From Anaeramoeba ignava (Eukaryota; Metamonada; Anaeramoebidae), in NCBI GenBank assembly GCA_028826165.1, contig JAPDFW010000053.1, positions 1-64,000 on the forward strand: DNA of 64,000 bases, given 5' to 3'. The position numbers and the translations under genes are program-made. Shown here piece after piece: positions 1 to 10,066 of the stretch. Under the pieces are notes generated by a model. The model saw only the letters and a list, made by a program, of their open reading frames with translations. It made no database searches and was not told where the DNA came from. Positions within the stretch are counted from its first letter, which is position 1; the number at the start of each line of letters is the position of its first letter.

Positions 1-300
1 GTATGAAGTGCTTAGTAAGTAGCTGAAGCTTGAGCAAGCAGGCGGCGGCAAAAATTTTGGGCAAAGGCAGCAATACAGTTTTGGAAGTACAAAGCAAGGC
101 ATAAGCAAAGAGCAAGCGGCAAAGAGGCGGTAAAGCAGTAGCTATAAAGGCATAAAGGATTCCGTTCCCTGTTCCAGATCCTGTTCCTCCTTCCCTGTTC
201 CCTTCCTTCCAGGAAGAGTATAAGGCTTAAAGCAAAGGGTATATATGGAGAGGAGAGAAAGAGAGCAGGCAGTGAGCAGCAGAAGCAGGCTGCAAAGAAA
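1..300. other. GC-rich island with no recognised gene
   Basis: The first ~300 bases are roughly half G+C, with words such as GGCGGCGGCA, CAAAGAGGCGG and a C/T-rich stretch near 165-210, while the rest of the window is overwhelmingly A+T. I see no convincing reading frame or RNA gene in it. It could be foreign DNA, a subtelomeric or contig-end sequence, or an unusual local repeat. Confidence 0.5.
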
Positions 301-344
301 AAGCAAAATTAATTCTAAATGAGAAAAAGATTAAATTTCAAACA

Positions 345-440
345 TTAGGGTGATTAATTTCGTTCTGATTCAACCAAAAGTTTAATAATATCAATTGAAA
401 CATGATTTTTTAAAGCTGTATGTAAAGTTGAATTCTTCTA
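345..440 (-). pseudogene. Ankyrin-repeat remnant
   Basis: On the minus strand the bases around 430-350 read as an ankyrin-type half repeat: NSTLHTALKNHVSIDIIKLL followed by VESERN and a stop. This matches the TxLHxAL...IIKLLIE consensus. The reading frame upstream (to about 800, minus strand) is broken by stops and is only Phe/Lys-rich filler, so just the last repeat of a protein is visible. It is either the 3' exon of a gene with unresolved upstream exons or a decayed fragment. Only the short ankyrin motif is seen directly; the pseudogene status is inferred. Confidence 0.4.
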
Positions 441-1101
441 AATTATTTAGAAAAATCAATAAGACAATTTATTCTGAAAAAGAAGAAAATGCTTTTTCTG
501 TTAATTTACTTGCCTAAAATTTTGAGAATTAATTTTAAATTTTTGGAAATGAGAAAATGAAAAATTTTTCTTTAAATGTTTACTTTCTAAATTTTAAATT
601 GAATTTATTTAATATTGCTAAAAATAAAATAAAATTGGAAAATACATCAATATCATTGATATTAAGTTTTAATTTAAAATTTTTGGAAAAATCTTTTTGA
701 AACATTTTCTCGACATAAATAATGAATAAATGGAATTTCTTCTTTCTATTTATTTGGGAAAATTTAAGAAAATTTGAATTTGGAAAAAGGAGAAAATAAA
801 AACAATAAAACATTTTGATTTGATCATTTTGCTTCAGATTTTATTAAAAATTTTAAGAATTTAATATTAATTTGTTCTAATGGCTTTTTAACTTCAGAAA
901 AAGTCTTTTGTTTCGCTTCAATTAAATCCTTTAAAATTTTAAAAATTTGCAAAAATTTGTTTAAAATTGAAGAGGAAAAAGAAATTCTTTTTAAATTTAC
1001 AGTTGGTTCTAAAGATTTTTGTGAGAATTTTCAAAAATAATTTTTGAATTCATTTAAAAAGGAAAAATGAAATTTAATTTTTCATTTTTGACATTTAAAA
1101 G

Positions 1102-4100
1102 ATGAAAAAGTATTTATTGCTGGAACAAATCACAATCATGCTCTTCTTATTGAAGATAATTTATCAATGATTTATAAAAACCTGTTGATACTTCAAGAAT
1201 AATTGGGGGAACATAGAAAAGAAAAGAAGAAATTAAATTGATTTCTTGTGGATCTTCAATTACTTTGTTTTTGATTCAGGAAAAATTTTTAATTTGGGGA
1301 ATTCTTTAACAATCCGAAAATTTCATTGATTCAAAAGAAAAAGAAAAGAATGAAAAATTTCAATTCAAAAAAAAATAGTTGAAAAAAGAGCAAAATTAAT
1401 TTTGAAAATTAGTGATTTTGAAGGAATGGATGTTCAAATGATTAGTTGTGGTTCTTTTTCTGTTTTAGTTCTTGTGAATGGAAAAGTATTTTTAAGAGAA
1501 TTTTCCATTTTAAATCCGAAGAAAAAATCTAAATTTGAAGAAGTGAAATTAGAAAAGGAAATTAGTTTAATTGCTTGTTCAAGTTCTTCTTATTATGTTT
1601 GTGATAATGAGTATGAATTTAATTTTAATTTTAATTTTAATTTTAATTTTGAATTTAATTTTAATTTTGAATTTAATTTTAATTTTGAATTTAATTTTAA
1701 TTTTGAATTTAATTTTAATTTTGAATTTAATTTTAATTTTAATTTTAATTTTGATTTTGATTTTTAATTTTGAATTTAATTTTAATTTTGAATTTAATTT
1801 TAATTTTGAATTTAATTTAAATTTTAATTTTGATTTTGAATTTAAATTTTGATTTTTAATTTTAATTTTGATTTTGAATTTAAATTTTGATTTTGATTTT
1901 AATTTTGAATTTAAATTTGATTTTGATTTTAATTTTGAATTTAAATTTGATTTTAATTTTGAATTTTGAATTTAATTTTCATTTTGATTTTGATTTTAAA
2001 TTTGAATTTGAATTTGAATTTTAATTTTAATTTTAATTTTGATTTTGATTTTGATTTTGATTTGAATTTTGAATTTTGGATTTTGATTTTGATTTTGATT
2101 TTGATTTTGATTTTGAATTTGAATTTGATTTTAATTTAATTTTGAATTTAAATTTGATTTTGAATTTGATTTTGAATTTAATTTTTGAATTTGAATTTAA
2201 ATTTTAATTTTAATTTTGATTTTAATTTTAATTTTAATTTTCATTTTAATTTTAATTTTAATTTGAATTTAATTTTAATTTTGAATTTAAATTTGAATTT
2301 GAATTTGAATTTTAATTTGAATTTGATTTTGAATTTTGATTTTGAATTTAAATTTGAATTTGAATTTTAATTTTGAATTTGATTTTTAATTTTAATTTTA
2401 ATTTTCATTTTAATTTTGATTTTGAATTTGATTTTAATTTTAATTTAAATTTAAATTTTGAATTTGAATTTTAATTTTAATTTGAATTTGAATTTGAATT
2501 TGAATTTAATTTTGATTTTGATTTTGATTTTGAATTTTAATTTAAATTTAAATTTTGATTTTGATTTTAATTTTGATTTTGATTTTGATTTTGATTTTGA
2601 TTTTAATTTTAATTTGAATTTTGAATTTTTAATTTTAATTTGATTTTAATTTAAAGTGGAAATCTCTTTTCATGGGGAGAAAATTCTAATGGACAACTTG
2701 GTCATGGAGATGATATTCCAAGAGATAAACCAACTTTAATTGAAAAATTGAAAGAAAGTGTAATGAAAATTTCAGGAGGTGCTTTTCATTTTGTTGCGTT
2801 AACAAAGAATCACGAAATATTTGTATGTGGAAAAAACAAGAATGGACAATTAGGATTAGGAGATTTTGAAGATCGGAAATTTCCTGAAAAAATTAATTTC
2901 ATAGAAAAATTTGGGTTAATAATCCAAATTGTTTGTGGAGATGAACAAACAGTCATTTTAAATGAAAAAGGAGAAGTGTATTTTTGTGGAAGACTTGGTT
3001 CACAAAAAGAGAGAATCAAGAGGAATTTAATCGGATTATTATTCCAGAAAGAAATGCCATATCAAAAATATTTGCAAGTGGAGGATATGGAGGAAGTTAT
3101 ATAATTTGTGTAGATATAAATGGAAGAGGATATTCAGTTGGATCAAATAGTTTTTGGTCAATTAGGAATTGGAATCTCAAATTCAAAAACCAAATTGAAA
3201 CAACCACACAAAAAATTGATTTCAATGATAATATTGTTATTCATGATTGTGCTTGTGGATGGATTCATTCTTGTTTTGTTGTTTCACAAATTCCACAAGA
3301 AAATGAAACAGTTTTAATTGAAAACATAGATAATCAAGAAGATTTTATTAGAGAAGAACAAAAAAGAATTTCTGAATCTTTGGGTGATTTTGAGGTTTTA
3401 CCGATAGAACTCATTTATGAAATCTTTTCCTATTTGGAAATTGATTCGTTAGTAAGATTATCGTTCACTTCTTCAGAAATGAACTTTTTGTCATCTTATG
3501 ATTGGATTTGGAAATCAATTTTCGAAAGGAACTGCCGTTCAATTTCCAAAAGACAACAAAATATTTTAAATAACCCAAGAAGAATAAATACAAAATACAA
3601 ACAAGCATATATGGAAAGAGTTGTTATTGATGGAGATGCCATTTTCCATCCAAGTGCTATTGCAATAGGAAAAGAAGAGGATATTCCAAAAAAACCATTT
3701 TGGAAGAAGAAGAAAGAAATTAAAATACTCATGCAAGGATTAGATGCATCAGGAAAAACAGCGATGCTATATAATATAAAACTGAAGGAAATAGTAACAA
3801 CAATACCAACAGTTGGTAATGAAATCAAAACAAATGAAATCAAACGATTAAATTGTTAATGTGAATTATTTGGTGATTTTTGTTAGGATTCAATGTTGAA
3901 GTGGTTGAACTACCAGATTTCTATCATAAACTTATGCTTTGGGATGTGGGAGGAGCTGATAGAGTACGTCGCCTTTGGCGTCATTATATCCCTGTTTTTG
4001 CAATGATAATAGTGATAGATTCGAATGGAGATGAAGATAGAATGGAACAAGCAAAAGAAGAAATGCTAGAAAGAATGAATGATCCTGTTACAAAAAATTG

Positions 4101-4305
4101 CATATTTTTGATTTTTTGTTCTAAACAAGATTTGCCCTATGCAAAAAATACTTTGAAGGTTGTTAAAATGCTTGGATTGGATGAAGTCGATAAATGTTGG
4201 GCTGCTTTCCCTTGTTCAGCTTATTTGAGATCAAGTTTGATTCGTGGATTAAGATGGCTTGATTATCAATTTTATATTTCAAATCCAGAAAAAAATCAAA
4301 AATAA
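1102..4305 (+). CDS. RCC1-like repeat, F-box and Arf-like GTPase fusion protein
   Basis: Three parts are readable. First are RCC1-like blades (about 1102-1610 and 2657-3300): [19 protein letters not shown], then [20 protein letters not shown] and [15 protein letters not shown]. Next comes an F-box near 3390-3530 ([21 protein letters not shown]). Last is an Arf-family GTPase: P-loop GLDASGKT, switch I TIPTVGFNVE, WDVGGAD, SKQDLP, CSA. Introns are 1611-2656 (hexamer repeats) and 3816-3886, which splits TVG/FNVE. At least three frame changes occur in the RCC1 part (near 3005 in A5, 3152 in T5, 3215 in A6), and the part before 1400 also has stops, so the 5' end and start are unresolved. An open stretch 819-1041 may be an earlier exon. 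RCC1 folds often act as exchange factors or protein docks; F-boxes bind SCF ubiquitin ligases; Arf proteins act in membrane traffic. The Arf part lacks the usual switch II Gln (GGA instead of GGQ) and has SKQD for NKQD, so GTP hydrolysis and binding may be altered. Their joint role is unknown. Confidence 0.75.
1611..2656 (+). repeat. 1-kb intron filled with hexanucleotide repeats
   Basis: This intron starts GTATGA, ends TTTAAAG and is almost wholly (TTTTAA)n, (TTTTGA)n and (TTTGAA)n. Splicing it joins VCDN to DGNLFSWG in frame, which supports the boundaries. Open frames across it only repeat NFNFNF or LILILI and are not genes. Confidence 0.8.
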
Positions 4306-4351
4306 ACTTCAAATCAATTCAAAAAAAAAAATTGAGAACAAAATGATTTCT

Positions 4352-5593
4352 TTATTTTATTAATTCTTCTTGTTTTTTTTTGGAAAAATCAACAAATTGA
4401 GAAGGATTATTATTTGGGATTGAACAATTTGTTTGATGATAAATGAAAAAACGAAATGTTTGTAATGAGAGATTGAGAGGTTTGCCTAAAATTGTATTTT
4501 GCTTGATACTATTTTGAGGGAAAATATTTTTCTGGATATCATTTTTTGGAATGATATATTTATGAATATTTTTCTGGATATTTTCAAAAGAATAACAAGG
4601 AGAACTTAAAATGGTTTGATTAACATTTTGAAACTTAGTTGCGTTTTTGAGATCAAATTCATTCCATTTTTCAATAATTGCTTCATATACAATAAATGAA
4701 AGTATTGTTGATGGTAATAATCCAGAAAGTCGTGAGCCAAGTCCCTTTACAAATCCTATAATGCCATTTTCTTTGTAAATAGATTGAATTGCTTTGAGAA
4801 TATTTTGATATTTTTGAGTTCCATCTTGAACTAAATGCCGAGTTTGGAGTTTTGTTTTAATAACATCAATAGGAATAGTGGCAGTAGTTGAAACAAGAGT
4901 AGCAACAGTTGCAGAAATCATATGATTGATTGGACCCAATTTTTTGGCATTTTTTTTGGGAATTTTTTCTGATTGATTTTTTTTGGGAAATGTAAAAAGT
5001 GAAAATTTGGATTGCAAGTTTTTGGCATAATCATAACTCATCCAATAAAGTGGCGTAGAAATTGAGTCTCTGAGAATATAAGCAGAATATCCCGTAAACA
5101 ATCCACTGAATCCAGCTTCTTTGTATCGCTGAAAAATGATTTCAAAAAGTCCCATATGTTTTGTATTAAGTGTTGGTTCAAGTTGTATTCTTTGTCTCGC
5201 AATCTCAATAGGATTTCTCATCGCAAGAACTCCTGCACGGAGAAGTGATGCCTCAATGATGGGGCGATATCTTGGGATAAATGCTCTTGTTTGCCACGAA
5301 AAAATTCGGTTTTCTTGAGATTTTGATTCTGTTATTTTTTTGGATGAATTTTGTGATTTTTTCGTTTTGATATGATGATAAATAAAAAATGAAACTGCGC
5401 TACTTGGAACTGTGGAAATGATTCCTGCAACTAAACCTCGATAATATCCTTGTGCTTTTGGATCTTTACCATGAAATTGGATTCTTGTTTTTTTACTATC
5501 AAGTGCAACAGTACATGCAATACTTACAAAACGTGAAATAGCTCCAGCAATTAAATGGCGGAAAGGATGATATTCTTCTTTTTTTTCTTCCAT
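4352..5593 (-). CDS. Mitochondrial carrier family protein
   Basis: The 413-residue protein is read from one exon with no frameshift. It has the three-repeat layout of the SLC25 carriers, which exchange metabolites across the inner membrane of mitochondria or hydrogenosomes. The signature PX[D/E]XX[K/R] motifs are visible: a variant ALDSKKTR in repeat 1 (Ala for Pro, about residue 30), PIEIARQR in repeat 2 (about residue 130) and PIDVIKTK in repeat 3 (about residue 245). Gly-rich second halves such as GYYRGLVAGI, GLFTGYSAYILRDS and GFVKGLGSRLSGLLPST follow each. A Lys/Ser-rich insert lies between repeats 1 and 2 and another between 2 and 3. A ~100-residue Asn/Ile/Lys-rich C-terminal tail is longer than in typical 300-residue carriers. 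The substrate cannot be told from sequence alone. The gene is divergent from the RNF213-like gene across a 440-bp repeat-rich intergenic region. Confidence 0.88.
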   Translation of the reverse strand: MEEKKEEYHPFRHLIAGAISRFVSIACTVALDSKKTRIQFHGKDPKAQGYYRGLVAGIISTVPSSAVSFFIYHHIKTKKSQNSSKKITESKSQENRIFSWQTRAFIPRYRPIIEASLLRAGVLAMRNPIEIARQRIQLEPTLNTKHMGLFEIIFQRYKEAGFSGLFTGYSAYILRDSISTPLYWMSYDYAKNLQSKFSLFTFPKKNQSEKIPKKNAKKLGPINHMISATVATLVSTTATIPIDVIKTKLQTRHLVQDGTQKYQNILKAIQSIYKENGIIGFVKGLGSRLSGLLPSTILSFIVYEAIIEKWNEFDLKNATKFQNVNQTILSSPCYSFENIQKNIHKYIIPKNDIQKNIFPQNSIKQNTILGKPLNLSLQTFRFFIYHQTNCSIPNNNPSQFVDFSKKKQEELIK

Positions 5594-6033
5594 TTTTTTT
5601 TTGTTTTACAAATTGTTTTAGTTCTGAAAAAATTTGTTTTCTTGAAATGAAAAAAATGAAAAATTTTAATTTTAATTTTTATTTTAATTTTAATTTTAAT
5701 TTTAATTTTAATTTTGATTTTAATTTTAATTTTAATTTTAATTTTGATTTTGATTTTAATTTTAATTTTAATTTTAATTTTAAATTTTAATTATTAAATT
5801 TGATTTTAATTTTGATTTTGATTTTAATTTTGATTTTGATTTTAATTTTAATTTTGATTTTAATTTTAATTTTAATTTTAATTTTGATTTTGATTTTGAT
5901 TTTGATTTTGATTTTGATTTTGATTTTAATTTTCATTTTCATTTTGATTTTGATTTTTAAATTCAGGAAAAAAATTTTTTTTTCCTGTTTTTCAATTTTC
6001 ATTTTTTTTCTTTCAAAACAATTTATTTTTAAA
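5594..6033. repeat. Divergent intergenic region of hexamer repeats
   Basis: Between the carrier start and the RNF213-like start lies a run of (TTTTAA)n and (TTTTGA)n from about 5660 to 5960, then a T-rich leader. It should contain both promoters, but no motif stands out. The frames through it code only ILILIL or KIKIKI and are not genes. Confidence 0.7.
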
Positions 6034-9000
6034 ATGGAAACAAGTGAAAAAACAAACACAAATACAAATACAAACACAAACACAAACACAAATACAAACA
6101 CAAACACAAACACAAACACAAACACAAACACAAATACAGAAACAAACACAAAATCAAAACCAAAACCAAAATCAAAATCAAAATCAAAATCAAAACCAAA
6201 ATCAAAATCAAATTCCAATTCCAATTCTAATTCTAATTCCAATTCTAATTCAAAATCAAAATCAAAATCAAATTCAAAATCAAAATCAAAATTAAAATCA
6301 AATTCAAAATCAAAATCAAATTCAAAACCAAATTCAAAATTAAAATCAAAACCAAAATCAAATTCAAAACCAAAATCAAATTCAAAACCAAAATCAAAAC
6401 CAAAACCAAAATCAAAACCAAAACCAAAATCAAAATCAAAATCAAAATCAAATTCCAATTCCAATTCTAATTCTAATTCCAATTCTAATTCAAAATCAAA
6501 ACCAAAACCAAAATCAAAACCAAAACCAAAATCAAAATCAAAATCAAATTCAAAACCAAAATCAAAATCAAAATCAAAATCAAAACCAAATTCAGAAAAT
6601 GAAAATGAAAATGAAAAGAAAAAAGAAAAAGGAAAAGATAAAGAAAAAGGAAAAGAAAAAGATAATGAAAATAAAAATGAAAATGAAAAAGAAAAAGAAA
6701 AAGAAATTTTGTTCATTTTATTTGCTCAAAAAGAAACACAAAAACCAAAACTTTATATTTTAGAACCTGAAAGAAAAGAAGCTGAAAATGTTTTTACTTA
6801 TAAAAATGTTTATTTTTTCAATTTTATTTCTTCTTCAAAAAATATTTCTTATTCAATCAATAATCAAGAATCCAAACAAATTCAAATTCAAATTCAAAAT
6901 CAAAATCAAAATCCAAAAACAATTATTTATGATTTAAGTGAAAAAGAGAAAAAAAAAGGAGCAAGAATAATTGATGCTATTATTAATTATACAATTCAAA
7001 AAGAATACATTTCAGATTTTGAATATTTTCTGCAACTTCTTGATCAATTCCAAAAACAAAAACTTGAAAATAAAGAGAAAACTCAACTTATTTTCAAATC
7101 AAATCCTGAAATTCTTGCAAGAATGTTATTTGTTATTGGATTAAGATATAGTGAATCTTCTGTTTCCAAAATTTTTAATGAATACACACAACAAGATTTT
7201 CAAAAAGCAAATGAAATTATTATTTCTTCTCATCAAAATACTCAAAATCAAAATATTTTTTCATTTTTAAATCAATTTCTTTATAATTATAATACAAAAT
7301 GTATTGATAATTCAAATCTTGAATTTCTTCCTCTTTACATCCATTTTAATCAAGAATTTACACCATCAAAAGAAAATATCCAAAATTCTCATATTAAAAA
7401 TATCATTTCATTTTATCTTCAATCAAAAACAAAAATCAATTTAACAAATCAAATTTTAGAATTAATTTTCTCAAACAAATTCAGTTATAAAAACAAAATT
7501 TGGTTTGATTTTATTTATTCAAAGTTCTTTCAAAAATCAAAAGTTTATCTTATTTTAAATCCAGATTTCCAAAATAAGTTAAAAATTACAAAATTTCCAA
7601 ATTTATTAGAATGTTTTCGATTTTGGATGGAATGTTTCCTTAGTTTTAAAAAAAATGAATATAAATGGAATAGACATGAAATAATTCAAGTTGCAACTAT
7701 TATTCCAAATGTGATTAATGATTCAATTTTAAATCAACCTTCCTTTAAAAAAAATAATTATTCTTATCTCCAAAAGATTTTAAATTCAATTTCAATTTTC
7801 AAATCTGAAGAATTCCAAAATTATAATAATAATGCAATTCAAAAAGATCAAGCAAGAGCAGAATTTATTGAAAAGTTTGAAAATCAAATCCAAGAATTAT
7901 GTGAAAATGATTCAATAAATGATTTCCAAAATTTAATGAGAATTGATTTTATAAAATATCTTCCTTTATCAATTCAATTAGAAATTTGGAGAAAAAAATT
8001 GAATTACCAAAATCAAAATAAAAATCAAAATAAAAGAAAAAAGAAAAAGAAAAATCAAAATCAAAATCAAAAAATTACTTGGATTGATATTTTTAAAGAA
8101 AATGGAAAACTTCAAGAGTTATGGAGAAAATCAATAATTTGGTTTTTAAACTTTCAAAAAAGTAAACCTATAAACAAATATTTACCAAATAATATTTCAG
8201 AAGATACTAAAAAATTTCATGAAGAACTGAAAAATTATCAAAAAGAATTATATCAATATTTCCAAAAATTAAAATCACCTGAAAAAGCAACAATATCTGA
8301 TTTTAATTTTTATCTTATTAATGAAAATAAATTTAATGAAATATTCAATTTATTTAATGAAATTGAAGAAAAAAAAGAACAAAATCAAAATGAAATTGAA
8401 AAAAACAAAAAGGAATCGAATAGTTTAAATCATAAATTTTCTAAAATGAAGGAATTTTTTGATAATTTTGGAGATGAAAAAATAAATGAAGAATTTAAAG
8501 ATTGGAAAAAAATCAAATCAGGAGAAATAACCTTAAATGAATTTTCAAATTTTTTCCAAAATATTAAAAACAGAAAAATCAATTCAATTTATTTATTTCA
8601 TCAAAATTTATTTTTTAGAGAACAATTTCAAGAATTTCTTCAAAATCAATATCAAGAAATCAAAAAATTATCAATTCTAAAAATTTGTAATAAAGTAGAA
8701 TCAAATTGGCAAAAATGGAAAAATAGTATTAATATAGAAACAAAATTGGAAGAATTAAATGAAAAATTCCCATTAAACAAAGAACAATTCGTTTCTGAAT
8801 TATTAACAAAAAATAATTTCCCAAAAATTGAAGAAATTCAAAAAATCAAAACAAAAATCTTAAAATTTTTCCAAATTAGAAAAATAATTAATAATATAAA
8901 TTCAATTACTAATTTCCTTAATATTTTTTTGGAAATAAATGGAAATAATTCAAATCAAACCAAAGAAATTGAACAATTACAAAATATTTGGAAAGAAAAG

Positions 9001-9879
9001 AAAATTAATCAAATAAATGATTTTGAAAAAGAAATGAATCAAAAAATTAATATTGATTATAAAATTCTTGAATTCATCATTGAATTATTTCCATCAAATA
9101 ATAATTCTCAACAAATATCAAGTAGTGAAAAAATCTTAATTTGGTTAAAATCAAAAAATGAAAAAGAAATTCAGAATGAAATGAAAAAATTAAAATCAAT
9201 TGATTTTATTCTATACAAAGAATTTAAAAAATCTTTAATTAATCTCAAAAATATTTTAAAACCAATACTTTTATCAAACAAATTTAATGATCTTCATTCT
9301 TTACAAAATGAAATTAAGAAAATAAAATTTCAAGAAAAAACAAAAGAAGAAATTGATGTAAAATTATTGATTAAATATTTCCCATTACTCGATATTAAAT
9401 ATAAACAATTTACATATTCATCTACAAATTTACTTCAAGATATTTTCAATATTTTTGAAAAAGGATGCAAATTGATTTTTTATTTGAAAGAACCATTATT
9501 TAAATGTATTATTCAAACAAAAAAATCAAATGAAAGAAATATTGAAGATTTTATCAATATGTTAAGTGTTGCATTAGATAAAAAACCAAAAATTATTTTC
9601 GGAGATAATCAAGAAAATCAATCAAAAAATCGAAAAAAAGAATATATTTTAATTCAACAATATGAGCAATTATTTAAAATTATTGATAAAATTTATCAAA
9701 ATTTGAAAAGATTTATTCCAATTCAATATTATCAAAAAATTCAAGAAATTGATAAACCTTTTAAAATCAAACAAAACTCAAAAAAATCAAAAAAACTTGA
9801 TTATTCCGAAGAATTAAACCAATTTAATAACAAAATTGAAAAAAATCTTAAAAATGGAAAGAAGATGAAGAAAAATTAA
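6034..9879 (+). CDS. N-terminal part of RNF213/mysterin-like protein
   Basis: An uninterrupted 1281-residue frame. I start it at METSEKTNTN because everything upstream in the same frame is simple repeat. Residues ~5-35 are Thr-Asn repeats, ~35-190 are Ser/Lys/Pro/Asn repeats and ~190-225 is a charged Lys/Glu stretch. The rest is a Lys/Asn/Glu/Ile-rich, probably helical region with no catalytic motif I recognise. The next same-strand frame, beginning near 10020, encodes the AAA core of an RNF213 homologue. The N-terminal arm of that family is poorly conserved and long, so this is most likely the same protein. The joint (9877-10020) contains a TAA and a (TCAAAA)n tract. Either an intron or a frameshift inside the repeat would connect them. 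Treating it as a separate gene is the alternative. Confidence 0.65.
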   Translation: METSEKTNTNTNTNTNTNTNTNTNTNTNTNTNTNTETNTKSKPKPKSKSKSKSKPKSKSNSNSNSNSNSNSNSKSKSKSNSKSKSKLKSNSKSKSNSKPNSKLKSKPKSNSKPKSNSKPKSKPKPKSKPKPKSKSKSKSNSNSNSNSNSNSNSKSKPKPKSKPKPKSKSKSNSKPKSKSKSKSKPNSENENENEKKKEKGKDKEKGKEKDNENKNENEKEKEKEILFILFAQKETQKPKLYILEPERKEAENVFTYKNVYFFNFISSSKNISYSINNQESKQIQIQIQNQNQNPKTIIYDLSEKEKKKGARIIDAIINYTIQKEYISDFEYFLQLLDQFQKQKLENKEKTQLIFKSNPEILARMLFVIGLRYSESSVSKIFNEYTQQDFQKANEIIISSHQNTQNQNIFSFLNQFLYNYNTKCIDNSNLEFLPLYIHFNQEFTPSKENIQNSHIKNIISFYLQSKTKINLTNQILELIFSNKFSYKNKIWFDFIYSKFFQKSKVYLILNPDFQNKLKITKFPNLLECFRFWMECFLSFKKNEYKWNRHEIIQVATIIPNVINDSILNQPSFKKNNYSYLQKILNSISIFKSEEFQNYNNNAIQKDQARAEFIEKFENQIQELCENDSINDFQNLMRIDFIKYLPLSIQLEIWRKKLNYQNQNKNQNKRKKKKKNQNQNQKITWIDIFKENGKLQELWRKSIIWFLNFQKSKPINKYLPNNISEDTKKFHEELKNYQKELYQYFQKLKSPEKATISDFNFYLINENKFNEIFNLFNEIEEKKEQNQNEIEKNKKESNSLNHKFSKMKEFFDNFGDEKINEEFKDWKKIKSGEITLNEFSNFFQNIKNRKINSIYLFHQNLFFREQFQEFLQNQYQEIKKLSILKICNKVESNWQKWKNSINIETKLEELNEKFPLNKEQFVSELLTKNNFPKIEEIQKIKTKILKFFQIRKIINNINSITNFLNIFLEINGNNSNQTKEIEQLQNIWKEKKINQINDFEKEMNQKINIDYKILEFIIELFPSNNNSQQISSSEKILIWLKSKNEKEIQNEMKKLKSIDFILYKEFKKSLINLKNILKPILLSNKFNDLHSLQNEIKKIKFQEKTKEEIDVKLLIKYFPLLDIKYKQFTYSSTNLLQDIFNIFEKGCKLIFYLKEPLFKCIIQTKKSNERNIEDFINMLSVALDKKPKIIFGDNQENQSKNRKKEYILIQQYEQLFKIIDKIYQNLKRFIPIQYYQKIQEIDKPFKIKQNSKKSKKLDYSEELNQFNNKIEKNLKNGKKMKKN

Positions 9880-10066
9880 AAAGAAATACCTTTAAAAAGG
9901 AATTTTAATCAAAAATCAACAAAAACTTCTTTTTTTTTTTTAATTTATCAAAATCAAAATCAAAATCAAAATCAAAATCAAAATCAAAATCAAAATCAAA
10001 ATCAAAATTTTAAAATCAATTATCAGATTAATTAATGGAGAAAAAAGAACTAACGAAATAAATTTT

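Noticed and set aside
580-813. 77-residue minus-strand open frame
   Set aside because: Phe/Lys/Asn-rich composition with no motif. It may be part of the ankyrin remnant's upstream DNA but cannot be supported as a gene.
5787-6716. Long minus-strand open frame opposite the RNF213-like start
   Set aside because: It codes only FDFDFD, FSFSFS and KIKIKI. It is the antisense of hexamer repeats and of the TNTNT/KSKS coding repeat.
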